Positions 44,164 through 55,303 of a stretch of DNA of 64,000 bases are shown here, one piece after another. Below the pieces are notes generated by a model that worked only from the letters and a program-made list of their open reading frames with translations, did not search any database and was not told the DNA's origin. The stretch spans positions 46,643,120 to 46,707,119 of the forward strand of contig CM064509.1 in NCBI GenBank assembly GCA_032716605.1, given 5' to 3'. The position numbers and the translations under genes are program-made. How positions within the stretch are numbered: the stretch's first letter is position 1; the number at the start of each line of letters is the position of its first letter. The stretch is from Paralithodes platypus (taxonomy: Eukaryota > Arthropoda > Malacostraca > Decapoda > Lithodidae).

Positions 44164-47100
44164 TGTTATGCCCTGATTTTAATCAGGTTTAACGATTAGC
44201 ATAGGTGAGTTCTACTAGACTGGGACTTCCGAGTTCATAAAAGTACATATAAAGAAGACAACAGAGGATATATATATCGCCAAAATATAGTTTACAATAC
44301 AGCTTTATTTCCCTTAATCCCTAAATACACGTATAGAGTATGAGTGTAAGTTTAGAAAACATATAACAATAATTAGTACTTAAACAAATTATCTTCGAGC
44401 ACAGTCGAGGATCTGGATGTAGTACACGAATTACTATTGAGAGTTCATACAAGTAACATCATCAGCTATTTAATAGTTAACTTACGATGGTGGGTATAAA
44501 CGAGAGTTAGTTAGTTCACTATATTATATACTTTGAGTTATATACCTTGCGCACTGGTATGAGAGCAAGATCAAAGTCGAATGATTGTAGACTTTGAAAT
44601 ATTTTCTATGTGTTGAAATAATGGCAGAGTCGATGGTGGACTCTGAAATATTTTCACTTGGTAGAATAATGGCAGAGTCGCTTAACATGAAAATCGGCTT
44701 ATTTGAATTAATCGGGAATTTCCTTATAGGGGTAGTGAATACTTCAGTACATTATAGAGCATTCATAAATGGAATTCTTTTCTGTAAATTCCTAATATTA
44801 ACACTGTAATGGATTTTCACAATTTTAAGCACTTTTGGGACTGTTTTATTTTACTACTTGAGCTGAAATTTGGCAGAGTCGCTTATGAACTCTGTTTTAT
44901 TTTGTTCACTTTGGTAACTTTTTCTAACTTTTCTCTCGGCACTTGGCATCGACTTAGGCGTCTTTTCTGTATCTTCTTTTCTGCGATAGTTGAGGTGTTT
45001 ACTGTCTTTAGTCTTCTGAATCTCCGTGGGCCGTTCAGGTTGGCCGGTTGTGTGAAGATAGTTACAGATGGGTTGATGGGCTTGGGGTCTTAAGTATGGC
45101 TCCGTAACTTATTGTAATCATCTGGCAATTACTATGGGGCTCCATACCGGACTAACGCGAGTATTCTTAGATTTATGGAATGCTCGACTATCCTGACCTT
45201 TATATCAACCGTTGATGAAGTCCTTTTAAGGTACTCTTGTTTTAAGGGTCTTAAATATCGTGCCTCAGTGGTGACATATATAGCACGATATCGGACTAAT
45301 GCAGGAAGACTTTAGAACTGGTCTTCCTGACTGTCTCTGACCTTTATAATAGGTTCGGGGGACCCAGGGCTGTGTTCAAACATTTTAGTTACACAGTCTA
45401 ATTGGATGGCACAGACTCAGTGCACCTAGGACTTTTCTATGCAGAGTCCCCTTGAGGGTATTTCGCCAAGCCCTTCCCTTCACAGCGGTCTCGGGTGTCT
45501 GAGACTACCTGTGAAAAGTGACAGTGTTCACTTTCAATAGTATAATTTGAGAGGTCGGGATGCCGGAGTCTCTCAACTCTTACTAGGAAAAGTGGAACCT
45601 AGCAGAGGGGACAATGTTAACTACTGGGATGCCAGTGTTAACAAAGTTCCTCTGAGAGGACACTTTACACGTTCAATAGAAACAGCTGAGTCGTCGGGGT
45701 GCCGAGTTCTCAACTCCTTCTACAGAAGGTGTAATCATAACTAAGGTCACTATGTTAGTCACTGGGATGCCAGTGATAACAAAGTTCCTCTAGCAGGACT
45801 TTAGCACTTTTCACTAGAGAGAATTGAGGACGGGGTGCTGTTCTCCTCAACTTCTACTAGAGAAGGTGCAAACCTAGAAGGTAGGAATTTATGTTTGTCC
45901 TGGGATGCCTAGGACAAAATGAAGCCTCCTAATAGGAGTTTTGTGGACTTCTTCAACTAGAAATGAAAGGGCGGGGTGCCTGTCCCTTCGTTTCCAATTT
46001 AAGGAAAGCTTTATATCTAGAGCAGAGAGCTATCTTAGCCACTGGGATGCCAGTGATAACAAAGTTCCTGTAACAGGCCACAGTTACGGTAACTAAAATA
46101 GTAGAAGTAAAGTTCCGGGGTGCCGGGCACTTACACTACTACAATTAATAGACACCGCCTATCAGGAGTCTCTATTTTAGCTGATGGGGTGCCACAACCA
46201 ACAAAGATCCCTAAATAGGATTTTTATCTCACAGACAGTATATAGGACTTTCGGGATGCCGTAGGTCCAACTGAATGGAGTTTAATTCTAAGACTTCTTA
46301 AGTTGGGATGCCAGTGTTCAAGAAACCTTAAAATTGATTACCTCTCCTAGATTTCCCTGACATGGTATTGAGGATTACTGCGAGGTGTCCTTTCTAACCT
46401 GTAGGATGGTAAGGACATGAGGGTGTATCCTTGGGTAGGTTGATAGGACCTTCTTATTCTGGTGGTCAAGATACTCTCCTTCTAAATCAATTAATTAGGT
46501 CACACGGTGGTTCTCATATCAAGTGGCATATTACCTAGATAGGTACTTCATCAAAGGCTAAGTAAATAATTATAAGTATGCACGTACTGTAAGGTCAATA
46601 GAGCCTTGGAAATAATAAGTTTGTTCAGAGGAGAGAGTTCCCTTAGTTTTTAACTCTGTGTGGGAAATTGAGGGCCGTGTGCAAAACAAAGCGAGGAGGT
46701 ATAGGATGCGCATCGAAGTATTTTATTCATCTTACTTGTACACAGATTTCTTGGATGAGGATCTAGTTATGCATCATCGATAGTATAATGTAAGTTGATG
46801 ATGACTTGTGAAAAATAGAAGAGTTGTGTTACATCTTAACATAGTATTTTAAGTAGGCGTCCCCCCGGGTAGGTTGGTTCCGCTGGCGAGCTAGCTGGCG
46901 AGCCAGGTAGCTTCCGGCGCGTGTTTGAAGAACACCAGCTCCACTCGGCGCTGCGGCGACCTTGGTACTATTGAGTATGCGTATATATAAACAGGAATAA
47001 ATATATGGGAAAGAAGATAATGTGGTTTGTATAAATTAAAGAGGTAATCAGAGGATAAAAGAAGACGTATATATGTGTGTAGGAAATGATGTCCCAAGGA

Positions 47101-47572
47101 TCTACTGATGTATTACTTAAGGTTAATTCTGCATAGTTAGGTTAAACAAAACATCATGGTATAATTACATAGTATTCAGATTGGTATTATTCTTAACATT
47201 AATAGTACATCTTATTTATAACTTATTTTTAATACATAGATATAGGAAAGCATGGTTATATAAAAACAAAAGCATTTATAGGATCTTAAGGTCTCCTAGA
47301 AGGGTTGGCTGAAGACGATCTTCTTCTGTGGTGTTGTTGTGGGGCGAATCGTCTTGCCCGGCGTGAGCGGGCATTTCTTCTCCAGTGTAGCGACTCGGCC
47401 GTTCCTGGGGCTTGCTATGGATGCTGGTATTTCCGGTGTTGTTGTCGGTGTTTGCTTCTTTACCATGGTCCTTCCTTTCTCTGGATCCTCCTGTTCCGTT
47501 TTCCTTGTTTATCTTCCTTCTTCTACCGCTTCTGTCCCTCTTGCCTGGTGGCTTTTCATTTTCCGGGGTATC

Positions 47573-47575
<3 letters not shown>
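44164..47575 (-). repeat. Gypsy-1 LTR L3
   Basis: 3412-bp outermost LTR. Plus strand TGTTATGCCC...GGTATCTTA. Similarity to L1 and L2 ends exactly at 47575, where (AT)n starts, and the same end is seen at 61620. This fixes the LTR boundary even though the minus-strand start is TA rather than TG. It lacks the 79-bp insertion found in L1 and L2 and has a small deletion near 44420. Confidence 0.88.
45557..46330. repeat. ~70-bp hairpin array (L3), unbroken
   Basis: Loop starts at 45557, 45626, 45696, 45764, 45832 (GGGGTGCT), 45902, 45973, 46044, 46117, 46186, 46253 and 46305; spacings 69, 70, 68, 68, 70, 71, 71, 73, 69, 67 and 52 bp. Same stem families as L2. At the 46186 hairpin the closing pair is T46185-A46194, where L2 has C36063-G36072, a compensatory double change. 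Confidence 0.87.

Positions 47576-47619
<44 letters not shown>
47574..47619. repeat. (AT)n microsatellite between LTR and PLE1
   Basis: About 22 AT units separate the Gypsy-1 LTR end from the PLE1a end. A second (AT)n lies at the other end of the PLE1 cluster (54633-54668). Confidence 0.95.
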
Positions 47620-47620
<1 letters not shown>

Positions 47621-47621
<1 letters not shown>

Positions 47622-50435
47622 TTTAATACATACGAGGTTGAAAGAAATGGCAATTTCTGCGTTGGAAATTTTATTATTCAAAGTTTCCAGGTCTCTGATG
47701 AGTTTTCGCTGGGTGGCAGGAAGTAGATGAAGGAGATGAGCAAAATTCATGGTGGTACAGGGTTACATAAATGTAAATGATGATACAGGATATACGACGC
47801 GTTTCACTGGACAACCAGCATTATCAAGTAAGGATGGAATGATATAAAAGGTAAACAGGAAGGGTATATATAGAGGGTGGAGGATCAGAGGAGGCGAAAA
47901 ACAAGGGGCAAAAATCTACTATTGGTGGAGGGGGATTCTGGAAAAGAGAAAGGGGGAACCGCTTCACGCATGCGCACTGGATGCGGGATGGTGGTTGGTT
48001 GGTGGGGTCGAAGCTGATTGGCTGCGTGTCGAGGGGCGTGGCCTAAGTTGTGTGGCGCCTGCGGAAGACGAAGCTGAAGGAGGTAGCGCGGGGGGCTGTA
48101 TCTAGGGCACCAGGGGGCGAGGGGGGGTGTTAGGTCCTGTAGGAAAGTGCCTTTTGGCAGAAGGAAGGATCTGATGGTCCAGAGTTTGGTTGTTGATGTT
48201 GGGATGTAAGGCTTGGATATATAAAGCTTCGAGTATAGGTAATCTCCTTGGGTCACTTTCTTTATCGAGTATGGTGGTGTGTTTCTCTAACTCGTTGCGT
48301 GTGAGGTGAGGGTGGTTAGGGGTGAGATAGTGGTCTTTGATGGCTCCAGCCTGAAAGTGAAGAGTTAGCCGACGTGAAAGACGAGTCTGCGTCATACCAA
48401 TATAGGAATGAGGTCCACAGTCCTCATAATTACAGGTATGTTGGTAAATGACGTGATCGTCGGTCATCGGGCTCTTTATCTTGGTGGAGGCAGGTTTGTT
48501 GCGGAGAACGAGGTTGGAGGTCTTGGGGGATTTGTAGTAAATTATTAATTTGATTTTGTTTTCCGGGTTGGTTGGGTGGACATGCTTGGAGATTATTTCT
48601 TTTAAGACGGCCTCGTCATTTTTGTGTTCAGAGGACATGTAATTGCGGTAGAAGATCTTAATTTCATTGGGGGGGTCAATGTTGGGAGGGCTTTGGGTGT
48701 ACCATTTTTCAAGATGGTGGTTGATGGTGCTGGAGATGTCGGAGTTGGAGTATCCGTTATTTACTAAAACTTGGGATAGTCTTTCTAGTTCCTGGTGGGT
48801 GTCGGCCCAGGTAGAGCAGTGCGTGAGGGCTCTCCTAACATAGGTGGAGATGGAGGATAGAAGATAACGGCGGGGGCGTTCACTATCGCCGTTGAGGCAT
48901 TGTCCTGTGTTAGTTGGTTTAATGTAGACGGTGGTTTTGAACCCATGGTCGTTCAGAGCTACGAGGATGTCGAGGAAGGGGAGTTGTCCATTGTTAGATT
49001 TTTCAAAGGTGAAGTTAAGTCCGGAGGAGGTCATGAAGCGACGCTGGAGTTCCTGAAGTTTGTGGAGGTCCTTGATTTGCACGAAGATGTCATCCACGTA
49101 TCTACAGTAGACGGCGGGTCGTTGGGCAGCTAGGAGCTCTTCCTCGATGGTACTCATGAAAAAGTTCGCAAAAAGAACTCCTAGAGGGCTGCCCATCGCC
49201 ACACCGTCTATCTGCTTGTACATGTTGCCCCGGGGGCAAAGGAAGGGGGCCTCCTTGGTACATAGCTCCAGTAGTGTTTTCAGGGCCTTCTCCGGGATGT
49301 CCAGTGTTGGTGTATCAGAGCAATGATAAATTCGACGTAGAATCATGTCAATGGTCCTATCCACTGGCACGTTGGTGAACAGGCTTTCTACGTCGAGAGA
49401 GGCGATTGTGTGGTTGTTGTTACGGGGGGCGTCTCGTAAAATTTCCAAGAAATCGTGGGCTGAGTTAAGGTTGAATTGGCTGGGCACGTAGGGGGTGAGG
49501 AGGTTGTTCAGGGCCTTGGCGATCTGGTAGGTGGCAGTGGGGATCTGGGAGATGATGGGGCGGAGGGGGTTCCCAGGTTTGTGTGTTTTGATGGTTCCGT
49601 ACGCATAACCAGGGGTTTATTCTCCGACGAGTTTTTTAAGGTGGATCCCTCCTTGTTTGGCCTTGATGGCGGTGATGGTGGTGTTGGCAGTGCGTTTGAT
49701 TTCGTCGGTTGGGTTGCTAGTGATCTTTTTAAATTTGGTGTTGTCACTTAAGATGACGTCCATTTTTCTAAGATATTCCTCCTTGTCATGGATCACGAGG
49801 CAGGAAGCTTTATCCGCACGACGGATAATGATGTTGGGGTTGTCTCTTAATTGTTTGGCAGCTTGGAAGTGTTGTTTGTTGAGTATTTTGCTATGGTGAG
49901 TTTCTCTGGTTTTGGCGGCTTCAGCGAGGAGAGTAGGTTGTAGGGCGGGAGTAGTAGTGACCTTGCCATCCTTCTTGAGTCGTAGGATGTCGTCCAGGAG
50001 GATTTCCGTTTCTAGGCGTTTCCGGTGGGGGCCAGGTTTGGAGCTGTAGTGGCAGTTGAGGCCTTTGTTGAGGAGGTCTTCTTGGTCCAGGGTCAGAATG
50101 GTGTTAGTAAGGTTTATATATCCTTTTGTAGGTTTGGGAAGTTTTAAGTTTCCGCCATAAAGACGGGAAAGCTTTTTTATGGTTGTGTTTTCGGCTTGTC
50201 TTCTGTGTTGTTCAAGGAGTTGTTCGAGGGCTGTGTTGATTTCGGCTTTGAGGTGGTCTGGAGGGGTTTCGTCTTCCCAAATCCGTAGAAGAGCATCTCG
50301 TTCTTTACGAAGGTTGTTGGCGAGCTCTCGTTTTTCAATTATTTGGTCCTTCACCAGTTCTTCACGAAACTGGAGGGTGCTGGTGCGATGTCTGGCATTC
50401 TCGTGAAGTTTTATGTTAGTAAAGCCAGGTAATAA
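47621..50435 (-). mobile_element. Penelope-like element PLE1a (minus strand)
   Basis: Full-length unit. Its end sequence (47621-48100) is repeated at 50436-50920, the start of the next unit, giving the pLTR-type head-to-tail tandem typical of Penelope-like elements. It carries RT and GIY-YIG endonuclease in one frame with a single internal stop. Confidence 0.88.
47788..47832 (-). ncRNA. hammerhead-like motif in PLE1a
   Basis: Minus strand: UUGAUAA, a stem GCUGG/CCAGU, then GAAACGCGUC. The layout matches minimal hammerheads of Penelope elements, but two core bases of CUGAUGA differ (C to U, G to A), so cleavage is doubtful. The same motif is at 50608-50652 and 54398-54442. Confidence 0.4.
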
Positions 50436-50573
50436 ATTTTCTTTAATACATACGAGGTTGAAAGAAATGGCAATTTCTGCGTTGGAAATTTTATTATTCA
50501 AAGTTTCCAGGTCTCTGATGAGTTTTCGCTGGGTGGCAGGAAGTAGATGAAGGAGATGAGCAAAATTCTTGGT
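48102..50573 (-). pseudogene. PLE1a RT with GIY-YIG endonuclease (one internal stop)
   Basis: The family start codon at 50573 is AAG here instead of ATG. The frame then runs through a basic N-terminal helix region (LRKERDALLRIWEDE), PLE RT block IIIRRADKASCLVIHDKEEYLRKM, a TAA at 49617-49619, then YGTIKTHKPGNPLRPI, SLDVESLFTNVPVDRTI, GVAMGSPLGVLFANFFM, the catalytic CRYVDDIFVQI (about 49095) and LPFLDILV. The C-terminal GIY-YIG domain has IYQHTCNYEDCGPHSYIGMTQTRLSRR (about 48455-48375). A premature TAG at 48102 removes about 45 residues present in PLE1b and PLE1c. The family role is target-primed reverse transcription. Confidence 0.87.
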
Positions 50574-50607
50574 GGTACAGGGTTACATAAATGTAAATGA
50601 TGATACA

Positions 50608-50652
50608 GGATATACGACGCGTTTCACTGGACAACCAGCATTTTCAAGTAAG
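50608..50652 (-). ncRNA. hammerhead-like motif in PLE1b
   Basis: Same degenerate core as at 47788-47832, with one further change in the 5' strand (TTTTCAAG on the plus strand). Confidence 0.35.
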
Positions 50653-50784
50653 GATGGAATGATATAAAAGGTAAACAGGAAGGGTATATATAGAGGGTGG
50701 AGGATCAGAGGAGGCGAAAAACAAGGGGCAAAAATCTACTATTGGTGGAGGGGGATTCTGGAAAAGAGAAAGGGGGGAACCGCT

Positions 50785-52046
50785 TCACGCATGCGCACTG
50801 GATGCGGGATGGTGGTTGGTTGGTGGGGTCGAAGCTGATTGGCTGCGTGTCGAGGGGCGTGGCCTAAGTTGTGTGGCGCCTGCGGAAGACGAAGCTGAAG
50901 GAGGTAGCGCGGGGGGCTGCATCAAGGGCACCGGGGGGCGAGGGGGGGGGTTAGGTCCTGTAGGAAAGTGCCTTTTGGCAGAAGGAAGGATCTGAAGGTC
51001 CAGAGTTTGGTTGTTGATGTTGGGATGTAAGGCTTGGATATATAAAGCTTCGAGTATAGGTAATCTCCTTGGGTCACTTTCTTTATCGAGTATGGTGGTG
51101 TGTTTCTCTAACTCGTTGCGTGTGAGGTGAGGGTGGTTAGGGGTGAGATAGTGGTCTTTGATGGCTCCAGCCTGAAGGTGAAGAGTTAGCCGACGTGAAA
51201 GACGAGTCTGCGTCATACCAATATAGGAATGAGGTCCACAGTCCTCATAATTACAGGTATGTTGGTAAATGACGTGATCGTCGGTCATCGGGCTCTTTAT
51301 CTTGGTGGAGGCAGGTTTGTTGCGGAGAACGAGGTTGGAGGTCTTGGGGGATTTGAAGTAAATTATTAATTTGATTTTGTTTTCCGGGTTGGTTGGGTGG
51401 ACATGCTTGGAGATTATTTCTTTTAAGACGGCCTCGTCATTTTTGTGTTCAGAGGACATGTAATTGCGGTAGAAGATCTTAATTTCATTGGGGGGGGGTC
51501 AATGTTGGGAGGGCTTTGGGTGTACCATTTTTCAAGATGGTGGTTGATGGTGCTGGAGATGTCGGAGTTGGAGTATCCGTTATTTACTAAAACTTGGGAT
51601 AGTCTTTCTAGTTCCTGGTGGGTGTCGGCCCAGGTAGAGCAGTGCGTGAGGGCTCTCCTAACATAGGCGGAGATGGAGGATAGAAGATAACGGCGGGGGC
51701 ATTCACTATCGCCGTTGAGGCATTGTCCTGTGTTAGTTGGTTTAATGTAGACGGTGGTTTTGAACCCATGGTCGTTCAGAGCTACGAGGATGTCGAGGAA
51801 GGGGAGTTGTCCATTGTTTGATTTTTCAAAGGTGAAGTTAAGTCCGGAGGAGGTCATGAAGCGACGCTGGAGTTCCTGAAGTTCGTGGAGGTCCTTGATT
51901 TGCACGAAGATGTCATCCGCGTATATACAGTAGACGGCGGGTCGTTGGGCAGCTAGGAGCTCTTCCTCGATGGTACCCATGAAAAAATTCGCAAAAAGAA
52001 CTCCTAGAGGGCTGCCCATCGCCACACCGTCTATCTGCTTGTACAT
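50785..52046 (-). pseudogene. PLE1b RT (C-terminal half) and GIY-YIG
   Basis: From MYKQIDGVAMGSPLG through catalytic CIYADDIFVQI (about 51915) to the end of the RT, then a frameshift in a G run (nine G at 51490-51498, seven in PLE1a), then the GIY-YIG domain (HSYIGMTQTRLSRR) and a full C-terminus ending in HPASSAHA. The RT box is YADD where PLE1a has YVDD. Confidence 0.85.
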
Positions 52047-52055
52047 GTCATAAAA

Positions 52056-54266
52056 AAGCTTGCCCGTCTTTATGGCGGAAACTTAAAACTTCCCAAACCT
52101 ACAAAAGGATATATAAACCTTACTAACACCATTCTGACCCTGGACCAAGAAGACCTCCTCAACAAAGGCCTCAACTGCCACTACAGCTCGAAACCTGGCC
52201 CCCACCGGAAACGCCTAGAAACGGAAATCCTCCTGGACGACATCCTACGACTCAAGAAGGATGGCAAGGTCACCACTACTTTCCGCCCTACAACCTACTC
52301 TCCTCGCTGAAGCCGCCAAAACCAGAGGAACTCACCATAGCAAAATACTCAACAAACAACACTTCCAAGCTGCCAAACAATTAAGAGACAACCCCAACAT
52401 CATCATACGTCGTGCGGATAAAGCTTCCTGCCTCGTGATCCATGACAAGGAGGAATATCTTAGAAAAATGGACGTCATCTTAAGTGACAACACCAAATTA
52501 AAAAAGATCACCCGCAACCCAACCGACGAAATCAAACGCACTGCCAACACCACCATCACTGCCATCAAGGCCAAACAAGGAGGGATCCACCTTAAAAAAC
52601 TCGTCGGAGAATACACCCCTGGTTATGCGTACGGAACCATCAAAACACACAAACCTGGGAACCCCCTCCGCCCCATCATCTCCCAGATCCCCACTGCCAC
52701 CTACCAGATCGCCAAGGCCCTGAACAACCTCCTCACCCCCTACGTGCCCAGCCAATTCAACCTTAACTCAGCCCGCGATTTCTTGGAAATTTTACGAGAC
52801 GCCCCCCGTAACAACAGCCACACAATCGCCTCTCTCGACGTAGAAAGACTGTTCACCAACGTGCCAGTGGATAGGACCATTGACATGATTCTACGTCAAA
52901 TTTATCATTGCCCTGATACACCAACACTGGACATCCCGGAGAAGGCCCTGAAAACACTACTGGAGCTATGTACCAAGGAGGCCCCCTTCCTTTGCCCCCG
53001 GGGCAACATGTACAAGCAGATAGATGGTGTGGCGATGGGCAGCCCTCTAGGAGTTCCTTTTGCGAACTTTTTCATGGGTACCATCGAGGAAGAGCTCCTA
53101 GCTGCCCAACGACCCGCCGTCTACAGTAGATACGTGGATGACATCTTCGTGCAAATCAAGGACCTCCACGAACTACAGGAACTCCAGCGTCGCTTCATGA
53201 CCTCCTCCGGACTTAACTTCACCTATGAAATATCTAACAATGGACAACTCCCCTTCCTCGACATCCTCGTAGCTCTGAACGACCATGGGTTCAAAACCAC
53301 CGTCTACATTAAACCAACTAACACAGGACAATGCCTCAACGGCGATAGTGAATGCCCCCGCCGTTATCTTCTATCCTCCATCTCCGCCTATGTTAGGAGA
53401 GCCCTCACGCACTGCTCTACCTGGGCCGACACCCACCAGGAACTAGAAAGACTATCCCAAGTTTTAGTAAATAACGGATACTCCAACTCCGACATCTCCA
53501 ACACCATCAACCACCATCTTGAAAAATGGTACACCCAAAGCCCTCCCAACATTGACCCCCCAATGAAATTAAGATCTTCTACCGCAATTACATGTCCTCT
53601 GAACACAAAAATGACGAGGCCGTCTTAAAAGAAATAATCTCCAAGCATGTCCACCCAACCAACCCGGAAAACAAAATCAAATTAATAATTTACTACAAAT
53701 CCCCCAAGACCTCCAACCTCGTTCTCCGCAACAAACCTGCCTCCACCAAGATAAAGAGCCCGATGACCGACGATCACGTCATTTACCAACATACCTGTAA
53801 TTATGAGGACTGTGGACCTCATTCCTATATTGGTATGACGCAGACTCGTCTTTCACGTCGGCTAACTCTTCACCTTCAGGCTGGAGCCATCAAAGACCAC
53901 TATCTCACCCCTAACCACCCTCACCTCACACGCAACGAGTTAGAGAAACACACCACCATACTCAATAAAGAAAGTGACCCAAGGATATTACCTATACTCG
54001 AAGCTTTATATATCCAAGCCTTACATCCCAACATCAACAACCAAACTCTGGACCTTCAGATCCTTCCTTCTGCCAAAAGGCACTTTCCTACAGGACCTAA
54101 CACCCCCCCTCGCCCCCCGGTGCCCTTGGTGCAGTCCCCCGCGCTACCTCCTTCCGCTTCGTCTCCCGCAGGCGCCACACAACTTAGGCCACGCCCCTCG
54201 ACACGCAGCCAATCAGCTTCGACCCCACCAACCAACCACCATCCCGCATCCAGTGCGCATGCGTGA
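52056..54266 (+). pseudogene. PLE1c RT and GIY-YIG (two frameshifts)
   Basis: Starts LARLYGGNLKLPKPTKGYIN; a 1-bp change near 52280 shifts frame; then IIIRRADKASCLVIHDKEE, YGTIKTHKPGNPLRPI (without the stop seen in PLE1a), SLDVERLFTNVPVDRTI, GVAMGSPLGVPFANFFM and catalytic SRYVDDIFVQI (about 53130). A second shift in a C run (six C at 53556-53561) precedes the GIY-YIG part (53592-54266) with HSYIGMTQTRLSRR and a complete C-terminus. Confidence 0.87.
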
Positions 54267-54397
54267 AGCGGTTCCCCCCTTTCTCTTTTCCAGAATCCCC
54301 CTCCACCAATAGTAGATTTTTGCCCCTTTTTTTCGCCTCCTCTGATCCTCCACCCTCTATATATACCCTTCCTGTTTACCTTTTATATCATTCCATC

Positions 54398-54442
54398 CTT
54401 ACTTGATAATGCTGGTTATCCAGTGAAACGCGTCGTATATCC
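54398..54442 (+). ncRNA. hammerhead-like motif in PLE1c
   Basis: UUGAUAA, stem GCUGG/CCAGU, GAAACGCGUC on the plus strand, downstream of the ORF. Degenerate core as in PLE1a. Confidence 0.4.
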
Positions 54443-54632
54443 TGTATCATCATTTACATTTATGTAACCCTGTACCACCATGAATTTTGCTCATCTCCTT
54501 CATCTACTTCCTGCCACCCAGCGAAAACTCATCAGAGACCTGGAAACTTTGAATAATAAAATTTCCAACGCAGAAATTGCCATTTCTTTCAACCTCGTAT
54601 GTATTAAAGACAATTTATTACCTGGCTTTAGT

Positions 54633-54671
<39 letters not shown>

Positions 54672-54703
54672 TATATGTATATATACTGTATATATAGATA
54701 ATA
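54633..54703. repeat. (AT)n and TATATACTGTATATA tract
   Basis: AT dinucleotide array followed by palindromic ATATACTGTATAT sequence between PLE1c and PLE2. Confidence 0.9.
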
Positions 54704-54844
54704 TATCTAGCATTGCCGTATTTAGGATAATTATCTATTCAGATACAGAAAAGTCTATTAAGAAAGGTTTTACGCGCAAATAATTTCAAATTAATTCACA
54801 CCAATTCCTTTAAGATAAGTTCTTTCTTTCCATTTAAAGACCGA

Positions 54845-55177
54845 ATGCCGACTGATCTTCGCTCATTTATTGTCTATAGTTTCACTTGCCCGAGTTGCCA
54901 AGCTGGGTATTTGGGGAGCACTATTTGCTCCTTTAAGGTGAGAATAGATGAACACCTGGGTCAGTTGAGCAGAACAGGTCGCAGGTTGAAGTCCCCTCCT
55001 CATTCAGCCGTAAGGGAACACGCTGAATCTTGTAATACTATAATTTCAAACGATAATTTCAAAATTGTAGATATTTCATCTGATAAAGACCTAAGAACCC
55101 TTGAATCCATACACATAAAAGTTAGCAAGCCCCAACTAAATAATATGTCGTCTGCTAACCCCCTTTCAATTGTATAG
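54845..55177 (+). pseudogene. PLE2 GIY-YIG endonuclease domain (C-terminal end)
   Basis: 110 codons: VYSFTCPSCQAGYLGSTICSFKVRIDEHLG gives a Cys-containing GIY-YIG-like core with YLGST in place of YIG, then HSAVREHAESCN and a C-terminal ESIHIKVSKPQLNN block typical of Penelope endonucleases. The upstream RT of this unit is not present to the left (AT array and PLE1c instead), so it is a 5'-truncated unit. Confidence 0.8.
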
Positions 55178-55252
55178 GTTAAACATTGCTAGAATATTTT
55201 AATTATATAAGAGCTATATCTTTAATTGTGTGTTTTTTGCATTTCACTTTTA

Positions 55253-55294
55253 GATCACTGATGATGACATCCACTATGTCGAAACGTCTGATAT
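55253..55294 (+). ncRNA. hammerhead ribozyme of PLE2
   Basis: CTGATGA (258-264 of 55000) is followed by stem II GACAT (55266-55270)/ATGTC (55276-55280) with loop CCACT, then GAAA (55281-55284) and CGTC. Stem I is ATCA (55254-55257)/TGAT (55289-55292). All core bases match the minimal type of Penelope elements. Predicted cleavage after C55288 (GUC). It sits between tandem units, as expected for pLTR ribozymes. Confidence 0.8.
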
Positions 55295-55303
55295 GAAAAT
55301 AAA

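Larger units (their letters stand above)
50436..52048 (-). mobile_element. PLE1b, 5'-truncated, head-to-tail with PLE1a
   Basis: Partial unit cut within the RT at 52048, where it meets PLE1c head-to-head with no spacer. Its terminal part overlaps PLE1a's start as a shared pLTR-like segment. Closely similar to PLE1a. Confidence 0.87.
52049..54632 (+). mobile_element. PLE1c, 5'-truncated, plus strand
   Basis: Begins mid-N-terminus at 52049 and extends to the pLTR end at 54632, then (AT)n. Orientation is opposite to PLE1a and PLE1b, producing about 1.6-kb inverted arms (50436-52046 against about 53010-54610). Confidence 0.88.
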
